From NCBI RefSeq assembly GCF_029960665.1, contig NZ_JASBRB010000004.1, positions 62,001 through 126,000 on the forward strand: a DNA stretch of 64,000 nucleotides, read 5' to 3'. Below are positions 7,678-16,208 of the stretch, one piece after another. The stretch is from Pseudarthrobacter sp. AL07 (GTDB lineage: Bacteria; Actinomycetota; Actinomycetes; Actinomycetales; Micrococcaceae). The notes under the pieces are model-generated. The model saw nothing but the letters and a program-made list of their open reading frames with translations. It was not told the DNA's origin and searched no databases. Both the position numbers and the translations under genes were made by a program. Positions within the stretch are counted from its first letter, which is position 1. Each line of letters begins with the position of its first letter.

Positions 7678-8613
7678 ATGACAGAGAACCAATGGCCCGA
7701 GGATTCGGCATACCCGTCTCCACCGGCCACCCACGGAACCACAGGAGAACGTGAGCCAAGTACGTTCCCCAGCACGTTACCCACAGCAGCGCCGCAAACG
7801 GGTGATACGTACGGGACCTCCCGCACGGATGCAGCCAAACAAGAAGCCGGAGATGTGGCGCGGACCGCGGCGGAGTCCGCACAGAGTGTGGCTGAAACCG
7901 CCAAGTCGGAAGCGGCCAACGTCGCATCGGAGGCCAAGGCGAACACCAAGGAGCTCCTGCAGCAAGCCCGCCATGACCTTACCCAACAGGCCAGCGCGCA
8001 GCAGCAGAAGGTAGCCAACGGCCTCCGGTCAGTCTCGGACGAACTGCACGCCATGGCTCAGGCGTCAGAGCAACCCGGGGTGGCCACCGACATGGTCCGC
8101 CAGGCAGCGGAACGTTCCTCGTCCGTCGCCACCTGGCTGGACGGACGGGACCCGGGGTCGCTCCTGGACGAGGTCAAAAGCTTCGCCCGGCAGCGCCCCG
8201 GGACTTTCCTGCTTCTCGCGGCCGGCGCAGGAGTCCTTGCCGGCCGGCTCAGCCGCAGCCTGAGCGCCGGCGCACCAGAGTCCGCGTCGAATTACCCTGG
8301 CACGGGCGGCCAGCATGTCGCGGGTCCTGGCGGCTACACGCCGTCGGCTGGTGGCACTGTCCCGCCCCCGCCGGTGCAGTTGCCGGGCCCGGCCACCAAC
8401 ACGGCAGGGTTCGACGGCGGCGCACCGGGGAGCAGCTACGGTGACCCTTCGCGTCCCGCCAGTACGTTGGACCGCCCGCAGCTCGCGGAGGAGTGGTCTG
8501 ATGAGCGCCGCGACGACGATCCCTTGCCGGATGGCGCTTTCGCCGACGATCCTATGGCCAACGACCCCCTGACCCGGGACCGCTCCGCAGACGGCCAGGC
8601 TGGCAGGCTCTGA
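7678..8613 (+). CDS. Uncharacterised protein with Ala-rich coil and one membrane segment
   Basis: 311 residues from ATG 7678; the in-frame extension to 7603 is unlikely coding. Order of parts: polar N-terminus; Ala-rich helical stretch (AAESAQSVAETAKSEAANVASEA, 20-residue fragment AAESAQSVAETAKSEAANVA) to about residue 140; FARQRPGTFLLLAAGAGVLAGRL, a single hydrophobic segment near 185; then a Gly/Pro-rich disordered tail. Proteins of this pattern precede the holin-like and DUF3618 genes in many actinobacteria. The stop TGA shares one base with the next ATG, so translation is coupled. Function unknown; probably envelope-associated. Confidence 0.75.
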   Translation: MTENQWPEDSAYPSPPATHGTTGEREPSTFPSTLPTAAPQTGDTYGTSRTDAAKQEAGDVARTAAESAQSVAETAKSEAANVASEAKANTKELLQQARHDLTQQASAQQQKVANGLRSVSDELHAMAQASEQPGVATDMVRQAAERSSSVATWLDGRDPGSLLDEVKSFARQRPGTFLLLAAGAGVLAGRLSRSLSAGAPESASNYPGTGGQHVAGPGGYTPSAGGTVPPPPVQLPGPATNTAGFDGGAPGSSYGDPSRPASTLDRPQLAEEWSDERRDDDPLPDGAFADDPMANDPLTRDRSADGQAGRL

Positions 8614-9044
8614 TGAGCAGCCAGATACCTGCACCTCCCCCGTCTGCGGCGCATGCTAAGGCGGACAACACGTCGTTAGGTGACCTGCTCGGCGAGGTGA
8701 CGCGCGACCTTTCCACGCTCATGCGCCAGGAAGTGGAGCTTGCCAAGGCCGAACTCAAGGAATCCGCCAGCAAGGCAGGCCGGGGAGGCGGCATGCTGGC
8801 CGGCGCCGGCGTAGCCGGCCACTTCGTGCTCCTGTTCCTGTCAATCGCCCTCTGGGTCGCGTTGGGCGGGCTGATGGGACTCGGCTGGTCCGCCGTCGTC
8901 GTCGCTGTCATCTGGGGCGTCATCGCCGCTGTGCTGGCCTCCGTGGGCCGCAGGGAGCTCAAAACCATAAAGGGCATGCCCCAAACCGCTGAAACACTCC
9001 AGGAAATTCCCCCAACCCTAAAACCCGGTGAGGTAAAACCATGA
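8613..9044 (+). CDS. Actinobacterial holin-like protein (Act_HOL / DUF1469-type, phage holin superfamily III)
   Basis: 143 residues. An amphipathic helix (SLGDLLGEVTRDLSTLMRQE) carrying the typical RQEVELAKAE motif precedes two hydrophobic helices (about 65-85 and 92-115), as in the Act_HOL family. Despite the name these proteins are chromosomal and not evidence of a prophage. The start overlaps the preceding stop (TGATGA) and its own stop overlaps the next ATG by 4 bases. Presumed inner-membrane protein of the envelope cluster. Confidence 0.85.
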   Translation: MSSQIPAPPPSAAHAKADNTSLGDLLGEVTRDLSTLMRQEVELAKAELKESASKAGRGGGMLAGAGVAGHFVLLFLSIALWVALGGLMGLGWSAVVVAVIWGVIAAVLASVGRRELKTIKGMPQTAETLQEIPPTLKPGEVKP

Positions 9045-9640
9045 GCGACAACCCGGACGTTATCCGTTCAGATATTGAGGCAACCCGTGCCCGCCTGGGC
9101 ACGAGCGTGGATGCGGTGGCGGACAAAGTGACGCCGTCGAACATCGTCCATCGGCAGACAGACAAGGTCAAGGACGCCGTGTTCGGAGTGAAGGAGAAAG
9201 TCATGGGAACAGCCGACGCCACCAGCCGCGTGCATGGTGGCACCCGCACCGACAGTGCAGGCAACGCCCTCAGCGATGCGGGCGCCGCCATTGGTGACGC
9301 TCCGCACCAGGTGAAGGCCAAGACACAGGGCAATCCGATGGCGGCAGGCCTGATCGCGTTCGGGGCCGGTCTGCTCCTGTCCTCACTGATCCCTGCCAGC
9401 GAGAAGGAACGCGAAGCAGCGGATGCCCTCAAGTCGGCCGCCGAACCGTTGACCACCGAGCTGACCGAGGCGGCCAAGGACATGGCCGAAGGCCTGAAGG
9501 AACCCGCCCGGGAAGCCATGGAGAACGTCAAGGCCACCGCCACGGACGCCGCCGAGCATGTCAAGGCCGAAGGCCAGATGGCAGCGACCGACGTCAAGGA
9601 TCGCGCTACCGATGCCAGGGACCACGTCCAGAACACGTAA
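9041..9640 (+). CDS. DUF3618 domain protein
   Basis: 199 residues. The N-terminal signature NPDVIRSDIEATRARLGTSVDAVADKVTP is the DUF3618 motif, given here in part (IRSDIEATRARLGTSVDAVA). A short hydrophobic segment follows (PMAAGLIAFGAGLLLSSLIP, near 110) and then a charged alanine-rich helical tail resembling late-embryogenesis repeats (AKDMAEGLKEPAREAMENVK). It overlaps the holin-like gene by 4 bases (ATGA). Such proteins are thought to sit at the membrane; no activity is established. Confidence 0.88.
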   Translation: MSDNPDVIRSDIEATRARLGTSVDAVADKVTPSNIVHRQTDKVKDAVFGVKEKVMGTADATSRVHGGTRTDSAGNALSDAGAAIGDAPHQVKAKTQGNPMAAGLIAFGAGLLLSSLIPASEKEREAADALKSAAEPLTTELTEAAKDMAEGLKEPAREAMENVKATATDAAEHVKAEGQMAATDVKDRATDARDHVQNT

Positions 9641-9683
9641 CGGCGCCAGCTCTAGCACCGGCGACAGCCCCGCCAGTAGGACT

Positions 9684-9733
9684 GACAGGCCGGTTCCGCC
9701 TCCCCCGGCGGAACCGGCCTGTCTGATTTTTTC
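9684..9733 (+). terminator. Rho-independent terminator after the DUF3618 gene
   Basis: A 17-base perfect stem (9684-9700 with 9707-9723) with a 6-base loop is followed by TGATTTTTTCC. It would end the three-gene envelope transcript, so the following yihY gene probably has its own start or depends on read-through. Confidence 0.88.
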
Positions 9734-9747
9734 CAGACAGGACACCC

Positions 9748-10851
9748 ATGGCCGCTCATGACTCATCCGAAACCAGCACTGCCAAGGCTGGCCAAGCTCC
9801 GGCGCCCGACGACACCCGGAAACCGGACAGCCCTGGCGACGTCACCAAACCGTCGTGGAAGTACATTGCCAAAAAGACCCTTCGGGAGTTCTCCAAGGAC
9901 CAGTGCCCGGACCTCGCGGCGGCTCTTACGTACTATGCCGTGCTGTCGTTGTTTCCTGCAATGCTCGCGCTCGTTTCCCTGATCGGCCTCTTTGGGGATC
10001 CCGAGAAAACAACCACGGCCCTGCTGGAAATCGTAAGGGGCTTCGCCCCTGCTGAGACGGTGAATACCGTTAGTGGCCCGGTTGAGGAGTTAGCCAACGC
10101 GCCAGCGGCAGGATTTACTCTGGTCATTGGCCTCGGAACAGCACTGTGGTCCGCATCGGGGTACGTTGGCGCCTTTGGCAGGGCGATGAACCGGATCTAT
10201 GAAGTGGACGAGGGCCGCCCTTTCGTCAAGCTGCGCGGAACCATGCTGGCCGTGACGCTCCTCGCCGTAGCCATCGTGGCCCTTTTGGCAGGCATGCTGG
10301 TGCTCAGCGGACCTGTCGCGGAGGCAGCAGGCGGCCTGATCGGGCTCGGCGGCGCGTTCCTCACTGTCTGGAACATCGCCAAGTGGCCAGTGATGGTCGC
10401 GCTCATCATTGTCATCATCGCGGTACTTTACTACGCCACTCCCAACGTCAAGCAACCCAAGTTCAAATGGATGAGCCTGGGCTCCGGCATAGCCCTGTTT
10501 ATCTTTCTGCTGGCCTCGCTGGGTTTCGCCTTCTATGTGGCCAACTTCGGCAATTACAACAAAACGTACGGCGCGCTCGGCGGTGTGATCGTGATGCTGC
10601 TCTGGCTGTGGATCCTGAACATGTCGCTGCTGTTCGGGGCAGAGTTCGACGCCGAGATGGAGCGGGGACGGCAACTCCAGGCCGGAATCGAGGCCGAGGA
10701 GACCATCCAACTGCCGCCCCGGGACACCAAGAGGAGCGAGAAGATGCAAGAGCAGGAGGAGGACGATATCCGGCGCGGCCGTGAGCTGCGTGAGCACCAT
10801 CGGAACGGCGCGGTGCAGTCGGAACGGGACACCAGCACGCGGGACCCCTAG
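9748..10851 (+). CDS. YihY/virulence factor BrkB family membrane protein
   Basis: 367 residues with about six membrane helices (about 60-345) and long charged tails. Family marks: ALTYYAVLSLFPAMLALVSL early, RIYEVDEGRPFVKLRG in the middle, YGALGGVIVMLLWLWILNMSLLFGAEFDAEMERGR at the end (in fragments). BrkB/YihY proteins are inner-membrane proteins of unsettled function, once annotated as RNase BN. The N-terminal 40 residues and the last 60 (QEQEEDDIRRGRELREHHR) are polar extensions. It follows the terminator of the envelope cluster by 15 bases. Confidence 0.9.
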   Translation: MAAHDSSETSTAKAGQAPAPDDTRKPDSPGDVTKPSWKYIAKKTLREFSKDQCPDLAAALTYYAVLSLFPAMLALVSLIGLFGDPEKTTTALLEIVRGFAPAETVNTVSGPVEELANAPAAGFTLVIGLGTALWSASGYVGAFGRAMNRIYEVDEGRPFVKLRGTMLAVTLLAVAIVALLAGMLVLSGPVAEAAGGLIGLGGAFLTVWNIAKWPVMVALIIVIIAVLYYATPNVKQPKFKWMSLGSGIALFIFLLASLGFAFYVANFGNYNKTYGALGGVIVMLLWLWILNMSLLFGAEFDAEMERGRQLQAGIEAEETIQLPPRDTKRSEKMQEQEEDDIRRGRELREHHRNGAVQSERDTSTRDP

Positions 10852-11054
10852 GACTAGGCAGGGCATCCCGCGTGGAGGAAAATTAATACCAGCAGATTCC
10901 TTCGGGTTTCCCGGGGCCGTGGCGTCCCGGGTGTCAGGCGGGGTCGGCGGCGAGGTGGCCTCTCCTGAGACCGAGGCCAGTCCCCCCAGTCGTCGTCGGC
11001 CCCCTCATTGCGTTCGCTGCGCAGCATCCATGTGGTTCCACCGTTTATGCTTCT

Positions 11055-11813
11055 TCAGCGTTCGAACGCCACAGTGGATTCCATGCCCAGAGCCAGCAGA
11101 TAGGTGCCGAATCCCTGCGGCGCCCGGGCCTCGGTCCGCCCGGAGGTCACAACCCGGACCGCGTCCGTGGAAGTTATTCGGTACCCGTTGCGGCGCAGCT
11201 GTGCTGCCAGGACCCGGTCCTCATGCGAGGGCTGGCAGGGAAAGCCGCCAGCACCAATGTAGGCCGAGGCCCGTACCCCGAAATTCGCACCGTACACATG
11301 GGGATGGTCCTCCCCCAGCGGATGCCGAACGTGCCAGCGCCGCAGGAGTTCGCCGTCCATCCCGGCCGGATCCGGTTCCACCGTTCCCAAGACTGCGTCG
11401 GCGCCGCGGTCAGCCAGTTCCACCTGGCGGAGGAGCCAGTTGTCCGGAACGCAGGAATCGGCGTCTGTATTGGCCAGCCACATCCGTTCGGTGGCCAGCA
11501 CGCGGCCCGCCCGCGCACGGTCCGGCCCGCGTCCTGCGAGCAGCAGGTTAATCCCTGCCCGCCGGCTCCTCCCCACGCTGCGGAACACGACCGGCAGCAG
11601 GGTGATGCGGCCATCCGCCGCTGCAAACCGCGCCGCCACGGTGCCCGAGCCGTCCGTGCAGGCGTCCAAAACCACCAAGATGGCGACGTCGATCTCCGGT
11701 TGGCTTTGCTGCAGCGCATCGGCTGCGCTACTGAGCGCTGCCAGCGCACGTGCCAGGTGCGGTTCCTCGTTATGGACCGGAATGACCGCGGCAACCTGCT
11801 CGATCCTGCCCAT
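11055..11813 (-). CDS. Family 2 glycosyltransferase
   Basis: About 252 residues. GT-A fold marks are VIPVHNEEPHLARAL at the start, ILVVLDACTDGS, and the metal-binding WLANTDADSCVPDNWLL, with a later HVYGANFGVRASAYIGAGGF acceptor region and SHEDRVLAAQLRRNGYRI. It should transfer a sugar from a nucleotide donor at the membrane face. ATG 11813 follows the stop of the upstream gene by one base; the open frame extends to 11885. It is the last gene of the Dps/ACAD/PIG-L-methyltransferase run, suggesting glycan or glycolipid building; the acceptor is unknown. Confidence 0.8.
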   Translation of the reverse strand: MGRIEQVAAVIPVHNEEPHLARALAALSSAADALQQSQPEIDVAILVVLDACTDGSGTVAARFAAADGRITLLPVVFRSVGRSRRAGINLLLAGRGPDRARAGRVLATERMWLANTDADSCVPDNWLLRQVELADRGADAVLGTVEPDPAGMDGELLRRWHVRHPLGEDHPHVYGANFGVRASAYIGAGGFPCQPSHEDRVLAAQLRRNGYRITSTDAVRVVTSGRTEARAPQGFGTYLLALGMESTVAFER

Positions 11814-11814
11814 C

Positions 11815-13221
11815 TCAGGACACCGGAGGTCCAGGATCGCCGGCGTCGCTGCCATCGGCGGGAGCCACGAGCGTTTCCAGCACAAAATCGCGTTCCTGGT
11901 ACAGACCGGCGGTAGGCCACCGCAGCCGGTTCCGGGCCAGCGCGTGGACCGAGTCGCCGTCGAGCTCCCATCCGGAAACCCGGTGCCGCCAGTGGCACAG
12001 CAGCAGCGTGCCGCCTGGCATCATCGATTCCTGGATCCGCTGCAGCAGCACCTCCAACTCTGCCGTCGACAGGTAGTAGCCCACCTCGGAGACCACCACG
12101 AGGTCGAAGCGGCCCCCGGGCCAGTCGGCAGGGAGCGTCAAATGCCGCGTGCTGACGCCGGGAAACGGCGCGAGTCGGCGGGCCGCAAGTTCAAGCGCGG
12201 TACCGCTGGCATCCACGGCAAGCAGGCTGGTGCATCTGGTGGCCAGTTCGGCGGTCAATGTTCCGATGGAGCAGCCGATTTCCAGGCCAGAAAAGTAGGT
12301 CTCCTGGGGCAGCGCGGCGAGGGTGAGGGTGCGCTTGCGCCGCTCGTACCAGCTGGTGGTGTACGCCCAGGGGTCATCGGACTTCGCGTGTACGGCGTCG
12401 AAGATCCGTTGCGCGTCCGCGCTGGAATGGGGAGGGGATGGGACCAGTTGGGCCCCGGGCGGCGTCCAGGCGAATGTCTCAAAAGAGCGCCTGAAATGTT
12501 GCAGCAGCCCCTCGCCGAGGAGCACTTCGTCCCCGGGGAGCCCGGACAGCGGACGGATTTGGCTCGTGTGGGAGTCCATAGCGGATCTCTTCGCCGCCTG
12601 CTGTTCAGTACTTAGCGGAAAGCGCGCCCAGGACCGCCAGGCAGGGTCCTCCGGGGAGGCCCATAACCAGTACCAGATGGGATACTCCAGCAGGCCGTGC
12701 CCATCGTCGCCGGCGACGTCCGCAGCCACCGCGCCGAGGGTGTTGTGGTCGGAGTGCCCGTCATCCCGGTAAGGGGCCACAATCGCCAGCTGCTGCGGTG
12801 GGCCGGTGAATCGGCCAATGGCCTCGCGCAGCCGGCCGGCGATTTCCGGCGCCAGTTCTTGCAGGCCCCTGTCCGGCAGACCGAGGAAGCGCCAGCGTCC
12901 GGCCATCCCCAGGACTCGCATCGCCGCCGCAAACTCCTGAAGCCGGACGGCGGCGAGCTGTTCAGGCGTGGTTGTCGCCGAGTCCGGGTGCGAGCCCTCC
13001 CCCGCCGTGCACAGCAGCACCTCGACGTCGGCGCCCAGCGAGTGCAGCAGCGCCAGCAGGCCCCCGGCGCCCAGGGTCTCGTCGTCGGGGTGTGCAGCCA
13101 ACACCACGAACCGCATGGCAGCCAATTCGTTTTGCCCCAACGGCAACTCCGCTATCGCGGCGAGCCCGCTCGCCGCCCAACGGGCCTCCGCAGTCCCCTG
13201 GTCCATGTGCGAAAAAGTCAC
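11815..13221 (-). CDS. Bifunctional PIG-L family deacetylase / SAM-dependent methyltransferase
   Basis: About 468 residues in two domains. Residues about 35-255 form a PIG-L (LmbE-like) zinc deacetylase: VVLAAHPDDETLGAGGLL holds the AHPDDE metal motif and YRDDGHSDHNTLG the second histidine cluster. Residues about 290-450 form a NodS-like methyltransferase: SGLEIGCSIGTLTAELA is the SAM loop and FDLVVVSEVGYYLS motif II. It probably N-deacetylates and N- or O-methylates a sugar substrate. GTG 13221 overlaps the upstream stop by 4 bases (GTGA) with GGGGGA upstream; ATG 13206 is an alternative. Context with GT2 and ACAD genes is a recurring set in bacteria, product unknown. Confidence 0.85.
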   Translation of the reverse strand: MTFSHMDQGTAEARWAASGLAAIAELPLGQNELAAMRFVVLAAHPDDETLGAGGLLALLHSLGADVEVLLCTAGEGSHPDSATTTPEQLAAVRLQEFAAAMRVLGMAGRWRFLGLPDRGLQELAPEIAGRLREAIGRFTGPPQQLAIVAPYRDDGHSDHNTLGAVAADVAGDDGHGLLEYPIWYWLWASPEDPAWRSWARFPLSTEQQAAKRSAMDSHTSQIRPLSGLPGDEVLLGEGLLQHFRRSFETFAWTPPGAQLVPSPPHSSADAQRIFDAVHAKSDDPWAYTTSWYERRKRTLTLAALPQETYFSGLEIGCSIGTLTAELATRCTSLLAVDASGTALELAARRLAPFPGVSTRHLTLPADWPGGRFDLVVVSEVGYYLSTAELEVLLQRIQESMMPGGTLLLCHWRHRVSGWELDGDSVHALARNRLRWPTAGLYQERDFVLETLVAPADGSDAGDPGPPVS

Positions 13222-14378
13222 CACAGATGTTCCCCCTTCAGCGTCAGTTTTCCCAGCTGCGCATCGTCCCGCATTGCATGGTGCTGGCGCACGTACAGCG
13301 CCAGGTCCGCCATGCGCTTGGCATACGGTTCGTCAAACGCCAGCGGCGCCGGTCCCCGGTTCTGGCTTACCAGGGAGAGGACTCGTTCGACGGCGGCCGC
13401 TACGGTTCCGCGTACGCGTAACGCATCGCTCCATACACTCCGGTCCGCCGCTGGCTTGCCTTCGACAGCGTCCGGATGGCCGTCCACGGTTTGCTGGCTG
13501 CCGTCCTCGGCCGCCCATGTGTCTTCCCCGGTGGACAGGCCGCCGTCGTCAATAGCTGTTGCCGTTCGCGCCAGGTACTGGAGCGCGGCGGTGAGGATCC
13601 TGTCTGTTTCGCCGAGTGCAGCCAGGGCAATCTGGTCAGGTTCGCGGCCGGACCGGGCTGCGGCAGCCAAGGCAGCTTTGTAGTCCCGTGCCACGCCCAC
13701 GGCGCCCCCCAGCCAACAGGCAGCTACCCCCATGCCACCCCAGGCAAAACCGGGACGGCTGAAATACCAGCCGTCGCTGCCCAGCCGCTGCGCGGGCACG
13801 TGGCTGAAATGGACCGTCCCGCTGGGAATCTCCCGCAACCCGCGGGCCACCCATACCGGCTCCCCGCACGTCACGCCCGGATCCCGGAGGTCCACAGCGA
13901 AGGCCGCTCTCCCGCCGGTTTCTGTGTGGGCAGTGATGACAGCCCTGTCCAGCAGCGGCGCCAGCGAACACCACGGTTTGGACCCGCTTAATAGGATTCC
14001 GGCGTCGCCGGTCTTGGCCTCCAGGCGAAGCCCTGGGCCTTCGGCGGCAAACACTCCCCATGCCCCCGCGCGGTCGGCAGGATCGTGGCCCGCCCGATAG
14101 TTCTCTGCCTGGGCAAGGATCGCTTGGGCATCCACATGCGGTTCAAAAACACGGCCGGCGGCAACGTCCACGGCGGAGACGGAAGCGAGCAGCTCCCAGA
14201 GATGGGCAGTATGCCCGCCCCCCGGCTGCGGCCAGTTGCCTCCCGCGTCCCGGGCCAACGACAGCAGCGCGGGAACGTCGCCGGCAGCGGAGGCCACGGA
14301 GTCGAGCAGGGGATCTGTCCAAGCCAGCTCGGATTGAGTTGAGATCATGCGGACGGGCAGGTGGGGCGATGCAGACAT
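13218..14378 (-). CDS. Acyl-CoA-dehydrogenase-like flavoprotein
   Basis: 386 residues. ACAD-like features include GAWGVFAAEGPGLRLEAKTGDAGILLSGSKPWCSLAP (in fragments), the middle beta domain, FAWGGMGVAACWLGGAVGVARDY and a C-terminal helical bundle ending RMADLALYVRQHHAMRDDA. Similarity to degradative ACADs is weak, and I cannot place the usual catalytic glutamate, so the enzyme may oxidise an acyl or sugar-linked group or have lost activity. GGAG lies about 9 bases before ATG 14378. It is 22 bases after dps and overlaps the PIG-L fusion by 4 bases, so all are probably cotranscribed. Confidence 0.7.
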   Translation of the reverse strand: MSASPHLPVRMISTQSELAWTDPLLDSVASAAGDVPALLSLARDAGGNWPQPGGGHTAHLWELLASVSAVDVAAGRVFEPHVDAQAILAQAENYRAGHDPADRAGAWGVFAAEGPGLRLEAKTGDAGILLSGSKPWCSLAPLLDRAVITAHTETGGRAAFAVDLRDPGVTCGEPVWVARGLREIPSGTVHFSHVPAQRLGSDGWYFSRPGFAWGGMGVAACWLGGAVGVARDYKAALAAAARSGREPDQIALAALGETDRILTAALQYLARTATAIDDGGLSTGEDTWAAEDGSQQTVDGHPDAVEGKPAADRSVWSDALRVRGTVAAAVERVLSLVSQNRGPAPLAFDEPYAKRMADLALYVRQHHAMRDDAQLGKLTLKGEHLW

Positions 14379-14400
14379 TCTGGCGTTTCTCCGGCCCGAG

Positions 14401-14880
14401 CTACTTTGCCGCCGGGTCCGCGACGGCGGCGGACGGCGTCATGGTTTCAGCGTTGACCATCCATGCCAGCTGTTCCAGGCGTTCGATGCCGGCATGCAGC
14501 AAGTCGGCGCTGGTGGGATCCTCTTCGTCCACCTCATCGTGGACATCCCGCATGGTTTTCACCGTCCGCTCCAGCCTGGACGTGACCAGTTTGACGGCGT
14601 CTTTCGTGGAAATCAGCCCGCCGGTGAGCTCATCAAGGCGTGTGTCTGCGGCTACGGTCCGGCTCCGCCCGTCGGGCAAGGCGTGCAGTGCCCGCATCCG
14701 TTCTGCCGTCTGGTCGGCAAACAGCCGGACACTGGCAATGATCTCGTCCAGTTGCAGGTGAAGGTCTCTGAAATTGGTGCCCACGATGTTCCAGTGGGCC
14801 TGTTTGGCCTGGAGATGGAGCTCAATCAGGTCTGTGAGGACCATCTGAAGGTTGCTGGCAAGGGTGGGTGACGCTTTCAT
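14401..14880 (-). CDS. dps: Dps family DNA-binding ferritin-like protein
   Basis: 159 residues. The Dps ferroxidase ligands are visible: HWNIVGTNFRDLH, with H near 29 and 41, and LDEIIASVRLFADQTAERM, with the D/E pair near 44-48. Dps dodecamers oxidise and store Fe(II) and protect DNA during starvation and peroxide stress. The C-terminal tail is short and alanine-rich. ATG 14880 has GGAGGA 6 bases upstream. It heads a run of genes on the same strand (ACAD-like, PIG-L/methyltransferase, GT2), an unusual partner set for Dps. Confidence 0.93.
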   Translation of the reverse strand: MKASPTLASNLQMVLTDLIELHLQAKQAHWNIVGTNFRDLHLQLDEIIASVRLFADQTAERMRALHALPDGRSRTVAADTRLDELTGGLISTKDAVKLVTSRLERTVKTMRDVHDEVDEEDPTSADLLHAGIERLEQLAWMVNAETMTPSAAVADPAAK

Positions 14881-14979
14881 CGTGTTCCTCCAGTGCAGGC
14901 GACTCCGGACGGAGCATTGGCCGGACAGTCATTCTAAGCATACTTAGCAATTGACCAATGACCCGGTGGCGCTGTGCGC

Positions 14980-15657
14980 TCAGCGGACGCGTGCCAGGGC
15001 GAACCCGTCCCAGCCTTTGGAGCCGACAGTCTGGATCACGGTGGCGTCGAGCTGCGGGTGCCGGCCCAGCAGCTCCAGGGCGCTGATGATCCCGGGGGCG
15101 TTGACCTGGTCCATGGAAGGATCCAGCACGGCGCCCTCCCAGACGGCGTTGTCCAGGACAACCGTGGTTCCCGGCCGGCCCAGGCGCACGGCCCACTCGA
15201 GGTACGCGACGTTGTTTTCTTTGTCCGCATCGATGAACACAAAATCGAACGGCTCCTGACCCTCCGCCTGCAGCGCGGCCAAAGTGTCCAGGGCAGCGCC
15301 CACCCGGACCTCTACCTTGTCCCCCAACCCGGCCGCCTCCACATTCGCCTTGGCGATGTCCGCATGCTTCGCGAGATATTCGCACGTCACCAGCCGGCCG
15401 CCGTCGGGCAGTCCCTGCGCCATCCAGATGCTACTGAACCCCGCCAGGGTGCCGATCTCCAGAACCCGCCGGGCGCCGGACAGCTGAACCAGGAGCTTAA
15501 GCAGCTTGCCGGCGTTGGGCGTGACTTCAATGGGCGGCATCCCGGCGTCGACGGCGGAGCGCACCGCCCGCTGGAGCGCAGCGTCGGGATGCACCACAGT
15601 AGTGGTGAGGAAGTCTTCCACGGCCACCCACCCCGGCTGGGACTTGTGCTCGAACAT
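14980..15657 (-). CDS. Class I SAM-dependent O-methyltransferase (family 3, caffeoyl-CoA type)
   Basis: About 225 residues. RRVLEIGTLAGFSSIWMAQGLP is the SAM loop, LVTCEYLAKHADIAKANVEA motif II, and FDFVFIDADKENNVAYLEWA the metal/SAM segment typical of cation-dependent O-methyltransferases. The substrate is unknown; close bacterial relatives act on catechols and other small hydroxyl compounds. The frame is open to 15738, but homologues begin near MFEHKSQPGW, ATG 15657; no clear ribosome site decides. It stands alone between dps and the MTH1187 gene. Confidence 0.85.
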   Translation of the reverse strand: MFEHKSQPGWVAVEDFLTTTVVHPDAALQRAVRSAVDAGMPPIEVTPNAGKLLKLLVQLSGARRVLEIGTLAGFSSIWMAQGLPDGGRLVTCEYLAKHADIAKANVEAAGLGDKVEVRVGAALDTLAALQAEGQEPFDFVFIDADKENNVAYLEWAVRLGRPGTTVVLDNAVWEGAVLDPSMDQVNAPGIISALELLGRHPQLDATVIQTVGSKGWDGFALARVR

Positions 15658-15764
15658 GGCCACAGTCTGGCACGCGGGCATGCCCCGGTCCAGGACTCGG
15701 CGCAGGAAACCCGTCCAGTGACTGCGGGGGAGCGTCACGCGGAGCAGGCTTTGCGCGACAGGAA

Positions 15765-16088
15765 TTAGGAACGGTCTGAGAGTGCTTCTTCGAGGCGGTC
15801 CACCTTGGCACTGAGCTCACCCTTGTAGCCAGGCCGGATGTCGGCCTTAATGACCAGTGAGACACGGCTGCCAAACTCTCCCACGGCTTCGGTGGCGCGC
15901 TTGACGACGTCGAACACCTCGTCCCATTCGCCCTCGATGGTGGTGAACATTGAGTCCGTCTGGTTGGGCAGGCCCGACTCCCTTACGATCCGCACGGCGG
16001 CCGCAACGGCGTCGTGCACTGAAGCGTCGGTGGGACGCGATCCCGCGGCGGGCGTACCGGACGGGGCGACTGAAAATGCAAGCAACAT
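15765..16088 (-). CDS. MTH1187 family thiamine-binding protein (DUF77)
   Basis: 107 residues. The family pattern is visible: MLLAFSVAPSG at the start, DAVAAAVRIVRESGLPNQTDSMFTTIEGEWDEVFDVVKRA in the middle (in fragments), and RVSLVIKADIRPGYKGELSAKVDRLEEAL at the end. These ferredoxin-like-fold proteins bind thiamine and may serve as carriers in thiamine salvage. No TPP riboswitch or thiamine transporter gene is seen next to it. Confidence 0.88.
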   Translation of the reverse strand: MLLAFSVAPSGTPAAGSRPTDASVHDAVAAAVRIVRESGLPNQTDSMFTTIEGEWDEVFDVVKRATEAVGEFGSRVSLVIKADIRPGYKGELSAKVDRLEEALSDRS

Positions 16089-16208
16089 AGGGCAAGTCTG
16101 TCATGCAGCCGAACCCGGAACGGGTTTGGCGAGGCCGGCAAAGCGTCACATAGCCGGCTACCCTCCGGTAACCATGATGGCTGGCTGCCGCATTGCTAAC
16201 CTGAACGA

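Noticed and set aside
8613..9044. Holin-like gene as a sign of a prophage
   Set aside because: Act_HOL proteins are chromosomal; no phage structural, lysin or integrase genes are near.
11440..12615. 391-codon plus-strand frame opposite GT2/PIG-L genes
   Set aside because: No domain or ribosome site; the minus strand carries AHPDDE and the glycosyltransferase motif.
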